Shown here in pieces: positions 48,111 to 59,425 of a stretch of DNA of 64,000 nt (positions within the stretch are counted from its first letter, which is position 1; every line of letters starts with the position of its first letter). The position numbers and the translations under genes were made by a program. The notes beneath the pieces were generated by a model, which searched no databases, was not told the DNA's origin, and saw only the letters and a list, made by a program, of their open reading frames with translations. The stretch comes from Talpa occidentalis. Its lineage: Eukaryota; Chordata; Mammalia; Eulipotyphla; Talpidae. The stretch spans positions 18,132,850 to 18,196,849 of the forward strand of contig NW_023600993.1 in assembly GCF_014898055.3 (NCBI RefSeq). The letters are read 5' to 3'.

Positions 48111-50306
48111 GGAATTGAATGGTGCATTAGGAGATCTCCTGCTTTCTATCAATGCTCCCTTCTTGATCTATCTGCAGGTTATGTGAGTGTATGCACTTTT
48201 TGAAAACTTATCAAGCTGTGTGTTAAAGACTTGTATTCTTTCTTGCAACATATTAATAGCCCATGAAACCATCCTAGGACATGACCACCATTTTTAATGG
48301 AATGCTGCTTTTGTTTTACTGTATATTTTAATGAAATGGATGTACGTAAGTATTGCTTAAAAAAATAAGAATACTTTACAAAAATTTATGTTTTTCCTAC
48401 TTAGAACACAGACATATATGACAGCCCCTAAAATACACAGCAGGGTAAATTTCAGACATCTTGTCACACATAGAGCCATGCTGTCACTCTATGTGGAGTG
48501 GAGGAAGTTAGGAGGCTGAGAAAAACAGCCTCAAGTTGCCAGTTTTTTCTGTAGAGATTGTTTATCATGTTATTAATTTTCCTCTTTGTTAAGGACAAGA
48601 GAGTTATTTTTGTATATAGTTTTAGGAGACGAGCAAGAAAAGTTGCTCATTCCCTTTCCATTGCTTTCTAGAAAATTGAACCTTTAATTTGCATTTATCT
48701 GAGTCAATAGATTTCCTGATTTCTTTTACTATTGCCACAGTAGGAAATGCATTTTATATCATGATTCAATATACAAACACACACGTTAATTTGAAGCATT
48801 CACTTTACTAAATACTAGCATTACTTTGTGCAATGCCCTTTGATAATTTCTAGTCTATTCTGTCCTAGTCTTCACATCCTATTCCATTACAAATAGTGGT
48901 CACTGACTAAAATGGTTTCATGGGTCATTAATGTGTTGCGACCAAGTTTGAACAATATTGTCTTTGAGAGATACTGGCAAGTATGAGGCCCTCAGCAGAT
49001 AGTTACGGAATGAATAAAGGTATATATTTTGTATATTAGCCTAATTTCCAGTTCACTACCATACTTGTTCTCCTTTGCCTACTTGCCTTCCCCTCTGCCC
49101 CCCCATTTATGTTTAATTTGGTTAGTGTATGTATCCTTATAAGTTGTCAAAATCTTTTCCAGAACAAGTCCTTAAAAAATGCTTCCAAAGTTACTCAGTA
49201 TTCAGTCAAGGCAGAGCCAGGAGAAAAATTTCTTTCCAAATGGCCAGTCACACTTCCTGCCACTGGAAGCTCCGTACCTATAAGAGAGACACTTCCTGTC
49301 TGCCCACCGTAATGATGTCGACAGCACCAGTGCACACCGGAGCAGAGCAGGTGGTGATTGTGCCTCAGTTACAGGATCTCATCTCTACCCTTACAGGGAG
49401 CCATATATATTCTTATTTTTCATGAAATTCTCTTACATTTCTGACAGCTGGGAGAGAGGGCGCCAGCTCATTCTGAGAAACAAAAAGACACTTTTTGAAA
49501 GAGGAACAAAGTGTTCTGCAATTGACAATGAAGAATGGTGTGAGCATCTATGTGCATCGCTGTGATAAAGGAGTTCTGGGTTTTGAGTTTCCTTTATCTT
49601 TCTTTTCATGGTGTAAAGTCTTTCTCAGGTCATTGAAATTGTTTTTGCAGAAGAGCTAGCAAACATGTTGGAAGGAACTAGACCAGACACATTATCTTTC
49701 TAGCACAGAACACATTTCACTTTAAAACTTTTATTTTAAAGGCTGTCCTGTCAACTAAGTTTCCTTACTAAATCTTGTGAGGACAAGATTGTGGTTTAAA
49801 GGAGTGATGTAAAGGTGACTGATCATTCCTTTGACAGAAAGGGTTAGGATCCTGAACTTTGTTTCTGCTTTAGCTCCAAGAGAGCGCAGAAGCTCTAAGG
49901 AAATAACCAAAAATGCACAGCAAGATTTACATGCAGAGACATGTAAAAAGTATTTGCCTTAATAGTGTGAAATAAGAAGCACCCTATAAATACCAAACTG
50001 TATTCTTTTTTTTCTTCAACATTTCCATTATAGGCAGGGATAGCTTTAACAACTAGATAAATAAAAGCTATTGAAATAATCTAATAATGCATTTCTTCAT
50101 GAATTCTAGTTTATTCATTCATCGATTCATGAATATCTAGAAACTCCATTTTCTCTTTTATGACAACTGCAGTAGGCAATTTTTTAACCTCTCAAGGAGA
50201 ACAGAAAAATTGGATGCATCAGTGAATATGCAAAGTAAAAGTAAATATGTGGTCTCTTATCCTCTGGACATATATGCATAAAGGGAAATCTCATTAAAAA
50301 ACAGCT
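48111..50306. other. Unassigned sequence
   Basis: No gene. 49180-49420 is GC-richer and has overlapping frames without a recognised product. Confidence 0.4.
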
Positions 50307-50307
50307 T

Positions 50308-50586
50308 AAAAATCCAAGTTGGGCCTCCCTAGTGGCGCAGCGGTTGAGTGCTGGGCTGCGAAGCTGCCCCGCAGCCTCTGCAGCGCCAGTTCCATCCCCA
50401 GCCTCCAGCGAGGGTCCCACATGGCGCGCAGACCTCTCCTGCCATGCCCGCTGCTCCCCTCAGCAGTGTATTTCGTCAGTCTTTCTGTTCTGTTCCCCAC
50501 TCTGGCTCTGGTGAATTCTCTCACCCTCCCGCGCTTCTGACTGTACCCAGTGCTTGTATAAATAAATAAATAAAAAAAATCCAACT
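50308..50586 (+). mobile_element. Lineage-specific SINE, full length, with target duplication
   Basis: Body 50321-50574, starting GGGCCTCCCTAGTGGCGCAG and ending in AAATAAATAAATAAAAAAAA. Duplications are AAAAATCCAAGT (50308-50319) and AAAAATCCAACT (50575-50586), next to a TT/AAAA site. The tail lacks the TCTT found in sister copies. The B box is changed (AGTTCCATCCC). The many GC-rich open frames here are SINE artefacts. Confidence 0.93.
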
Positions 50587-50761
50587 CATATATATATTTT
50601 CACGCGGGTTGTGTGTACTAATTTTAAATTGTATTTTATAAATAACCTTAAAAGTTTGGATGGCCTTGCTGAAAGCCCATTTGTTAATGCACATTTACAC
50701 ACCATCAAGACTTCCCCTGGCCACTTTCCCAATCCTACTGCAACTAATGTCATAGGTAAAA

Positions 50762-51089
50762 GAGAGCAATAATCTTTTTTTTTTTTTTAAAGGCTACATA
50801 GTTTTTTTTTTTTTTTTAAGATTTATTTATTTATTTATACAAGCACTGGGTACAGTCAGAAGCATGAGAGGGTGAGAGAATTCACCAGAGCCAGAGCGGG
50901 GAGCAGAGCAGGCAGAAGGACCGAAGTACATTGCTGAGGGGAGCAGCGGGCGGCAGGAGAGGTCTGCGCGCCTTGTGGGACCCTCCCCGGAGGCCGGGGA
51001 TTGAACCGGCACTGCAGAGGCTGCGGGCAGCTTTGCAACCCAGCGCTCAACCGCTGCGCCACCGGGGAGGCCCGAGAGCAATAATCTTT
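50762..51089 (-). mobile_element. Lineage-specific SINE with a split A-tail and 16-bp target duplication
   Basis: Flanked by identical GAGAGCAATAATCTTT (50762-50777 and 51074-51089). Read on the minus strand: SINE body with TCTT end, an A-run of about 16, the unique bases CTATGTAGCC with TTT, then a second long A-run. B box GGTTCAATCCC is nearly intact. The apparent 142-residue minus-strand frame (50856-51284) runs through SINE sequence and is not a gene. Confidence 0.95.
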
Positions 51090-52325
51090 ATAGCTATCTG
51101 AAAAGGAAATGAATGCATTAAAAAAATAAGACTGCCATATTTGAGCTAGGACCACAGGATTATCACAATTTAGCAGGCACAGCAGTACACATGCTAAAGC
51201 ATCTTCATTTTCCATGAGGCTTCTAATAATTTTGACACTTTCCTGATTTATACCAGTCAGTTTTCTATACCACCAAATGTCCATCTGTACTGACAGACGC
51301 AGGGAGGAAAAGACAGGTTAATTTGTACTGTCATTTACTTATCTGACGTTATGTATTTGACAGATAATTTGCTATGGTAAAAAAGAAAAAAAAAAACTCC
51401 AATAAAACTTGTTACTAGCAAGCCACTTAGTCAATTAGGAAGTTTGCCTTTCCATCTCTTCATTTAAATAAAACACCATGTAATGAAGGCAGTCCACATA
51501 ACAATTTGTATTCAAGGAGATTATGGTAACAGAGCCACTTCAGCTTCTTGCTAAGTTCTGCTAAATTTTTTTTTTACATCTTCTCAGTAAGGTGGACAGG
51601 TACTCCACCCACAATATCGCAGGCTTATGTCTTGCCCTTAATTAAAATTTCTAAATAAAGAGTTTTACAGGAACTTCAGATGCTATTGCAAATTGGTTAG
51701 AAACACATTTTCTTTGGAAAAACAGGTGGAGCACCAGGAAGCTACTCTTGGGGTTTTCTTTCTATAATAGGAAGGTAAACAGTTTCAAATTCTTAGAACA
51801 TTCTCCAGTCCTTAGTGCTAAGACTTTTGCTGCTGATTGTGGAACTGACATTTGGGGCACTGAGAGCACCCGAGGTTGGGAGGAGAGGAACTGGAATGGA
51901 AGTGGAGAGGGACCCAAAAATGTGTTCTGCCTGGGCTTCTGCTCTTGAAAAAAGGATTGCAGAGTCATAAGAGAAGGAAGCCAAAAGTCCAGGTTAAAGA
52001 TTTTGGTTTCTAAACAAGATTACAAATCCCCTACAGCTCTGAAGACCTTCTTGTCCATTCACCCTCTGATGTCCCCACCCTAGTAGCTCCAAACCTGTTG
52101 TAGAAGCTCTGATTGGTTATCAGAGATTCTTGAAGGAGAAGATCATAGAAAACTCCAGACCTAAGGGTGAAGGATTTCTCCATGAGTCCACACTGATATA
52201 AGCAAATATTTAAGTAAATAAATAGGAGAGAGGAGAAAGTTCTTCCTCAGAGTAGATCAACCAAGAAGAAAGTAGCCACTTTCACATGTAAAACTTGGTA
52301 GACAGCATCTTAACTAAATGATCAA
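51090..52325. other. Unassigned sequence
   Basis: No gene. Opposing open frames at 51748-51984 occupy the same bases in three phases. Confidence 0.4.
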
Positions 52326-52875
52326 AACTAACATCCCCAGCAGTGGGATAAAGTGACACTATGTTTCCTGATATGATGCACTGAGGACATGGACTGCTAG
52401 TGTGCTCTTCCTTTCAAAAATGCATCAGCTGAATAAAATACTGAGGACATATCAGAAATGCAAACAGAGAGACACAAAATAATTGGCTTGTCCTCCCCGA
52501 ATATCATGGTGGAGAAACATAAAGCAAGGCTGGGGAACTGTTTCAGAATAAAGGAGACAAGAGACAGGACAACCAAACACGACATATCACGAATGGATCC
52601 TAATAGGGAAAATTTTGTGATCACTGATATTATTGGACAAGTGACAAAATTTGAATACAGAATGTCCACTAGATAGTATCATATCAATGCTGAACTTCCT
52701 GGGATCGATAACCATACTGTAATTGTGTAAGAATAGTCCTTGTTCTTAGGAAGCAAGTGCTGAAGCATTCAAGAGCAAAGGGCAAAAAGGACATCAAGGT
52801 GAATAACAGAGATTTAATGGAACAGAAACACCATTCTCTCAACCATGGTGCTTCTAAGATGCTGCAATGTTAAAC
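52326..52875 (+). repeat. Ancient interspersed repeat, class not assigned
   Basis: ATTATTGGACAAGTGACAAAATTTGAATA, TCAATGCTGAACTTCCTGGGATCGATAAC and TGTAAGAATAGTCCTTGTTCTTAGGAAGC follow a common mammalian repeat I recognise by wording but cannot name. Confidence 0.45.
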
Positions 52876-53336
52876 CACCACTTGAGATAGCTCTCTTGGT
52901 ACTGAGCATATCTTCTATTTTGTGTGCTTGTTTACCATCTTATTTATACAAGTCCTTTGTCTCCAACTTGAATATATTTTATGGACTAGCTCTCTTTCCA
53001 GGATAGTTTTCTACATCCAGTATGCAATAGGTAAACATTTGCTGCTGTCAATGTTGTTGCAAATGGTGCTTTAATTGGTCTGCTGTAGGGCTTGGGCATT
53101 GGTATTTTTGAGAAAAGACTTCATGTGATTCTATTGTGCAGTCAAGGTTGAACACCACTGGGTTGTTGCCTACATCTCCAGCTGATGGTTGCTATGGAGA
53201 GATTTGGGTGGAGGAGTGCCAAATGTTCTGATTTCTGAAGAAAAACCTTAAAACTCAGATTTTTATAATACATGTTGTCAACAAAGTTAGATATTTTAAA
53301 AGGCTGTGTGCAAGTAAAGGAAACTAGATCTGCAGC
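52876..53336. other. Unassigned sequence
   Basis: No gene or repeat named. Confidence 0.35.
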
Positions 53337-53337
53337 C

Positions 53338-53370
<33 letters not shown>

Positions 53371-53373
53371 GTA
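53337..53373. repeat. (GT)n microsatellite
   Basis: About 37 bases of GT with one TT interruption. Confidence 0.95.
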
Positions 53374-54279
53374 CCCATTAAAGGATATAGGAAGTTCAAC
53401 AGATTTAAGGTCATTCACTTGGGGGTCTGTGACTCACATGATGTCTGATTACTATAAATGCCACCACTACTGCTACCTTGAGAAACATGCCATGATCATT
53501 GCATGACCATCCTGGATTTGAAAAAGAGTCTTTGCATCATTTCTGTCGACATATATATAATACACAGCACAAATTAGAGACTGTCCAGTCTCAGAGAACA
53601 ATAACCTGTAAGCAATTTTGTGTTGTATGTAGTGCCAAGATGTGCCAACAGGACTAGGGAACACGAACACTGAGAAGGGGCAAGAAGCATTTTGAGGTTC
53701 TGAAGAGAAAGGCATAGGTTAAGAATAAAGTACTGTCATGATTTTCACCCATGTCTCAGCACCGTTTAGTGATGAGTTAACACTATGAAAAGGTAACCCA
53801 AGAAGAAAAGCTAAGACCAGAAACAAACATGTGCAAAAGAGATGTTAGGGCCAGCAAAGTTTTCCATCTGGTTTCTGCACCATAATTCCTGCTTATGTCT
53901 GAACTTGTTTGTCGGGCCTAATAAACAGTAAGGAGAAAGCTACAGTGCCGAAGTGAAAGGACTGAGGACTTGGGTCACATAGCTGAAGATGTGTTGAATG
54001 GCAGGCCCATGGTGTGAAATTTGCTGACATCAGTTCGTCTTCTTGATTTAACTTGGGTGCAAGATGATAGAAGTCCCCAAATATAACATGGCACACATCT
54101 TGCCATGTGGCTCATGGTGATTAAAGAAACAGAATGTCAACGTCAAAATAAATAGTGATGATGATGATAGCACCATCAATAATAGAAGTTATCAATTATC
54201 CAATGTGCATGGTGGGGCAGGTGCTAGGCTAAACACGTTATGTGTTATTCTCAATACACTGTTTCTTTTAAAAAGGAAG
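53374..54279. other. Unassigned sequence
   Basis: No gene. 54205-54260 (GCAGGTGCTAGGCTAAACACG) may be a MIR or L2 scrap. Confidence 0.35.
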
Positions 54280-54805
54280 TCATATTTTGCTAACCTCTCC
54301 TTAAAAACTTCAATGGTTCCCACTACTCAGTGTAAGAGACAAAGTCGCTTCCATAACCTGCAAAACCCTACATCCATCTGCTGTCCACTTCCCTCCCTTA
54401 CTCATTATCTCCCGAACAACCCCTCTAGTCTTAAGAAATTTCTGCAGCTCCTCAAACATGAAGTTTTTGCTCTATGGCTCCTAGGCTGGAATCTCTTTTC
54501 TCCCGATAAATATGACAATCATTCCTGTCAGTGAGCCCATCTTGGACTAATCAGTTTGAAATTGCATCTCCCTACTTCTACTGTACATACTTCCCCTTCC
54601 CTATTACACTCTCCACAGCACTTACACTTTTCTAACATTCAACATTTTACTTATTGATTTTTTTATTGTTTCACAACCACTAGATTATGAGCTTCATGAA
54701 AGCAGAGGTTTCTTCTAATTTTTTCATTATAGTATTCCCAGTGCCTAGAAAAATGCCAGGTACATAGCTGGCACTCAATACATATTTTTAGGATAAAAAG
54801 ATGAA
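54280..54805 (+). repeat. LINE-2 3' end
   Basis: L2 order: TTCAATGGTTCCCACTACTCAGTG, CAAAACCCTACATCCATCTGC, TTATGAGCTTCATGAAAGCAGAG, GTATTCCCAGTGCCTAG and AGCTGGCACTCAATACATATTT. The 109-residue open frame at 54205-54534 is a relic. Confidence 0.88.
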
Positions 54806-56380
54806 TGAATTTAATTCTCCACAACTATCCCAAAATATAAGCACTGCAATTTTCCTGGTTTAACTAAGCCAGAGTATGAAGCTTGAAAGTTGCATTCACC
54901 CAAGATCATGAATGAGGAACTACCAGGGTAAACACAGACCTCAGACCATTTGACACCAAAGCTCATAACAATTTATGATCCACTCTGTTGCCATTTTAAC
55001 ACTTTTGGATATTTCTAGGGAAATGATAGAAATAATAATTAAAATCTGGAAGTTATGTTGATGTATAATGATGTATATCATAAACCTGCATGATGTTAAA
55101 TGTAATGCTATTTCAGTAAAAACATGTATATGTAAATCTGCAAGTGGAGCTGTTGGGTGCAGTTGGGAATAGGGCAATGACTGGAGCCAAGAAGAAAGTC
55201 AACAAAACTCCAAAGTTAATGGTTTTTGTTTCTTGTACTTAGGATAATTCTTAATTTTTAGGGCAGCTGGTACCATTTCTTGGATGATCATTTGTTGAAT
55301 AGATGAACCTTTTGAAGTATTATGGTGATGAGAAATAAATCAAGGCTTAGCAAATCATACTTCTTTGGGGTGAATAAGTGAAGCGGCGCTTTGGACCTTA
55401 AATTTCTTAAGAATTTCATACAGCTGTGGAATTTTAAGAGTCCAAAGATACTGTGGTTTTGGAAACATATCCTCAGGACTTTTAAAGGTTTCTGTAGAGA
55501 GCACATTAACTGTTTATAGATCAGTCTAACATTACCTCATCCAAGAATAAATTGAATAAAATTCAACTCATGCCAAACACAGGATGCCTGAGCTGCTAAA
55601 GGTGTCTGAAGCCTTGGGGGCACTTGGTAAATATTAAGCAATCTACTTGGGCCTCAATTTTCAGTGGCTCAATGTGCCTAAGCCATTATGGTGTTTGGCC
55701 AAATTGAAAAGTGAAATTCAAGGAAAAGAAGATTAAAACACTTTCTCTGGACAAAAAAGAAAACAAAATAAAGGTAAAATAAAAGGCACATTTCCAAACA
55801 CCTTTTGAAAAGGATGTTTTGATTGTTTTGAAAAGAGAACATCTTGTGACAACTTAGTGATGAAACTGATGGATGTTTCTTAAGTCATTAATGAAATTTA
55901 AACAATAAAATTTATATACAATAATATACATAGATCCTATTAAACAATTTGAGGTGATTTTCCATTCCTTCCATAAGTCCCTAATTGTCTACTTTATTAG
56001 TAGATGGAGGCAGGGACGCAACACAGGGTTCAATCTATGTATCCAGAATGATGGCTTGGATTGCGAACACAAAAATTCAATTCAAGTCTTGTTGAAGCAA
56101 AACAGATATTGGGTTCAATAATAAACACCTTGTACTCTTAATGCAAGTGCTTATTTATTTAGGGTTATTTGACAAGTCTTAAAAGTTTTAAAAGCATATG
56201 GTGGTAGAAAAAATAAGCCAGGGAGATGGAGGGAAACTTTGGAAATGGCAGCTAAGTAGTATGAGTAAAATGTGAACAGAAAGATATCCTCAATCATTTG
56301 ATGTATCATTGCTGTGATGACTTGATTGTGTCTGCCTAAGCAAGGTAATATAGTGGTTCAACTGGAAGGAAATCACCTTT
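54806..56380. other. Unassigned sequence
   Basis: 54880-54960 (CACCCAAGATCATGAATGAGGAAC) may be a MIR scrap. The remainder is unassigned. Confidence 0.4.
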
Positions 56381-56381
56381 T

Positions 56382-56635
56382 CTGAATGCCTGCTATGTTT
56401 TGGGCACTTCACATATTAATAACAATGACTAATATTCCATAAAAGCCTTCAAGATAGAACTTGTCATATATAATTTCTAATCTTATGAAGTTGATGTTTT
56501 TCTCATTTTACAGATGGGAAAACTGAGAATTTAAAAGGCTGTTAACTTGTTCCACATTACTTATTAAGGAAATCACTATTCAAACCTATTTCTGATTTTA
56601 AAGTCCCACATCTTTCTGTTTTGTCACATGCCTGA
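56382..56635 (-). repeat. MIR SINE with internal expansion
   Basis: Antisense MIR: GAATGCCTGCTATGTTTTGGGCAC, CATTTTACAGATGGGAAAACTGAG and TAACTTGTTCCACATTAC. About 50 extra bases lie between the two halves (around 56455-56510). Confidence 0.75.
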
Positions 56636-57029
56636 AAACAAGACATAATAATTCGATGTGACTTATAAAGGACTATTCATAGGGTTGACATGAACAATTA
56701 GAAAGATGAAAATAAACAAATAAGATAAATTAACCACCTTTTTGGAAAAACAATTGAGAATAGTTGAAAAACTCTCTTTGGGGAGGTATTTTTAAATATT
56801 TTTTAAAAAACTGTATTCCCTCACAGAACCAACAAAAAAGCAAATTACATTTCAGTAAGATAATTGCTTGTAAGTATGTATATATGACTGTGTATAAACA
56901 TCCAAATCTTCCATTACTAGAATACCCATTTTTCTCTAATTTTATCACTCTAGTTTTCAGATACGTAATATGTAAGATGTGAAGGATTCTCCATCTCCTG
57001 AATGTTAGAAGTAAATCACCTCATTTAAA
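56636..57029. other. Unassigned sequence
   Basis: Open frames at 56730-56982 are near mirror images on both strands and unrecognised. Confidence 0.4.
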
Positions 57030-57925
57030 AACATATTTCTAGACATATCTCTAAAGAAGATATACAGATGTCCAAAAGATTCATGAGAAGACAGTTTTCA
57101 TCTCTTATTCTTATGGAAATACAAATCAAAACAACAGTGAGACATCACCTACCACCTGTAAGAATGGCTTTTATCCAAAATAAAAGAAACAACAGGTGTT
57201 GAAGAGGATGTGGAGAGAAGGGAAACTTGCACACAGCTGGTAGAGAAGTGAATTGGTGTGGCCATTATGGAAAACAGTATGGAGGTTCTCCCAATAATTA
57301 AAAACAGAAATTCTATACTATCATATAAAACTACTTCGGAGTATTTACCTGAAGAATACAAAACACTAATTCAAAAAGATTAGGAACTGGCAGAGGGCAG
57401 AATGGGCATTCTCCCTGCTCATGTTTAGAAGCTATTCCAATAATATCCCATGCTCACTGGAATATTATTTACAATAGCCAATGGTTGGAAACAACCAAAG
57501 TGCATACTGACAGATGATTGGCTCAAGAAAATGTGGCATAAACACATGGTGGACTGCTACACAGTTATAAAAAAAGATGAAATATTACCATTTGCAACAA
57601 AAGAGCTACAGTGAATTATTGTTAGTGAAATAAGTCATATGAAGAAAGGCAAACAGTATGATTTCACTCGTATGTGGTACATAAAGATGCAAAATAATGA
57701 ACTAAACCAAACAATAAATAAGCTTTGAGACTCTAAGATCCAATTATTGTTTAAGGGTGATGGGGAGTGGGTAAATTGGGTGAAAGGGGTCAATTATATG
57801 GTGAAGAATAAACTAAAAGAATCAACTTTTAGTAGTAAACTTATAGTATATACAGATGTTGATTTATATATGATGTATACCCAAAGCTTATATAATCTTA
57901 TAATATTACTTGAATAAAAAAATTT
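57030..57925 (+). pseudogene. L1 ORF2 C-terminal end and 3' UTR, decayed
   Basis: Sense L1: GACATATCTCTAAAGAAGATATACAG (EDIQ region), AATACAAATCAAAACAACAGTGAG, AGAGGATGTGGAGAGAAGGG, GGCCATTATGGAAAACAGTATGG, TTATTTACAATAGCCAATGG, AATGTGGCATAAACACATGG and AAATAAGTCATATGAAGAAAGG, then a 3' UTR to about 57920. The usual L1 text is broken by a foreign patch at about 57380-57450. Frames are broken throughout. It is a separate copy from 58440-59230, since the two overlap in ORF2 coverage. Confidence 0.9.
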
Positions 57926-58435
57926 AAAAGGAAAAATCATATTTCCAAGCCCTGTGTTTATAAGAAAAGCCACTTGCCTGCCATATTTATTAGTCTGACT
58001 TTTCTTTTTTTAATTGCCTTCTTCACCAAGAGTTACTTGAAAGCATGCATCATTCCAGTAAAGAGTGATTGGATCAAGTTCACCACCCTCTGTGAACTTG
58101 GAGGTACTCAAGAGGGTGCAGGAACAGGCAGAGGGCAGAACAGGCAGTCCTTCTGCCCATGCTTGGAACCTGACAGACTGCAGAGAGGAAATGATGAATG
58201 GTGCAGAGGATCCAGCCAACTTTGTGTCACCAGTCTTTATAAAAACAAATAAACTAAAGCTTTTAACCAACTAGAACTGCTTAAAGAACTTTAATAACAT
58301 GGCAGTTGTATAAGGTCCTTGGGCAGTTTAATATTTAGGCTGTAGATAGGACAACTTTGTATGGAGAAAATCCATTGTCATTATTATAAAGTGGATTTTA
58401 GTTTGGGAATAACAAACAATTGTAAACATGGATAG
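57926..58435. other. Unassigned spacer between two L1 copies
   Basis: Contains 58121-58170, which resembles the patch inside the L1 at 57383-57432. The open frames at 57974-58274 overlap on both strands. Confidence 0.45.
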
Positions 58436-58439
58436 TCTT

Positions 58440-58584
58440 TATCAGCTAGAAAGATTTTAACCCCCAACAATAAGTATTGAAGAGGATATGGAGAAAAAAC
58501 AACTCATTATACTGTTGTTGGGAATGTGAACTTAGGCCACCATTATGGAAAACAATCTGGATTTACCTTAAAAACTAAAATGGA
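58440..58584 (+). pseudogene. L1 ORF2 C-terminal fragment, part 1 (split by SINE)
   Basis: AGTATTGAAGAGGATATGGAG, ACTGTTGTTGGGAATGTG and GGCCACCATTATGGAAAACAATC are L1 ORF2 text. The copy resumes after the SINE at 58873. Confidence 0.88.
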
Positions 58585-58887
58585 GGGCCTCCCCTGGTGG
58601 CACAGTGGTTGAGCACTGGGCTGGGAAGCTGCCCGCAGCCTCTTCAGCGCTGGTTCGATCCCCAGCCGCCAGTGAGGGTCCCACATGGAGCTCAGACCTT
58701 TCCTGCCACGCCCGCTGCTCCCCTCAGCTGTGTATTTCGTCAGTCTGTCTGTTCTACTCCCTGCTCTGGCTCTGGTGAATTCTCTCACCCTCCCGCGCTT
58801 CTGACTATACCCAGTGCTTGTGTAAATAAATAAATCAATCTTAAAAAAAAAAAAAAGTTGCTAAAAAAAAAAAAAAACTAAAATGGA
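58570..58887 (+). mobile_element. Lineage-specific SINE nested in an L1, 15-bp perfect target duplication, split A-tail
   Basis: Identical AAAAACTAAAATGGA at 58570-58584 and 58873-58887, beside a TT/AAAA site. The body starts GGGCCTCCCCTGGTGGCACAG. The pol III A-box region is at 58595-58608, and the B box GGTTCGATCCC at 58652-58662 matches the tRNA-type consensus best of all copies here. The tail is AATCAATCTT, an A-run of about 14, GTTGCT, then a second A-run of about 15. Overlapping open frames are SINE artefacts. Confidence 0.96.
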
Positions 58888-59235
58888 AATAGCATACAAC
58901 AAGCAATCCTGTTCTTGGGCATATATCCACAGAATATGAAACAATTAACAAAAAACACATATTCCACAGTTATCACAGCAGCATTATTTATAATAGCTAG
59001 GATATGGAAACAGCCTAAATACTACCCATGGAAGATTGGAACAAATGTGGCATATATACACCATGGAGTATTATATTGCTCTGAGAAAGAATGAAATGCA
59101 GCCATTTCAAACAAAATGGAGGGAATTTGATAGAATTATGTGCAACAATGTAAGATAATGATAAAAACAAATACTGGCCTTTACATAGCAGACAATTCAG
59201 TATTGTAAAAACACTTTAAAAAATCAATGGGCATT
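58873..59235 (+). pseudogene. L1 ORF2 C-terminal fragment, part 2
   Basis: GGGCATATATCCACAGAATATG, AGCAGCATTATTTATAATAGC, TGTGGCATATATACACCATGG and AATGAAATGCAGCCATTTC continue the L1. The 3' side fades near 59230. Stops are frequent. Confidence 0.88.
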
Positions 59236-59354
59236 AATAAACATCCTTTAAGAACCTTGAAGTTAGGAGGGGTGAGGGAGGCAAAGGGACAAGGGGACAT
59301 ATGGGATGGTGTGGAAAAAAAAATGATAAAGTATCCTACTCACTGGAACTAATA

Positions 59355-59425
59355 CATATAGATATAGATAATATGTACATTATACATATAATGTAATATG
59401 TACATTATATATAATATATAAAACA
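59355..59425. repeat. AT-rich low-complexity tract
   Basis: Repeated TAATATGTACATTATA units with ATATAATATATAA. Confidence 0.85.

Noticed and set aside
50856..51284. 142-residue minus-strand open frame
   Set aside because: It runs through the SINE and its flank. The same Pro/Ser/Leu-rich peptide reappears wherever the SINE occurs (50332, 58597, 10998).
58595..58665. tRNA-like A and B boxes suggesting a tRNA gene
   Set aside because: The match is limited to the SINE head, no cloverleaf with an anticodon arm can be supported, and the copy is flanked by a retroposition duplication.
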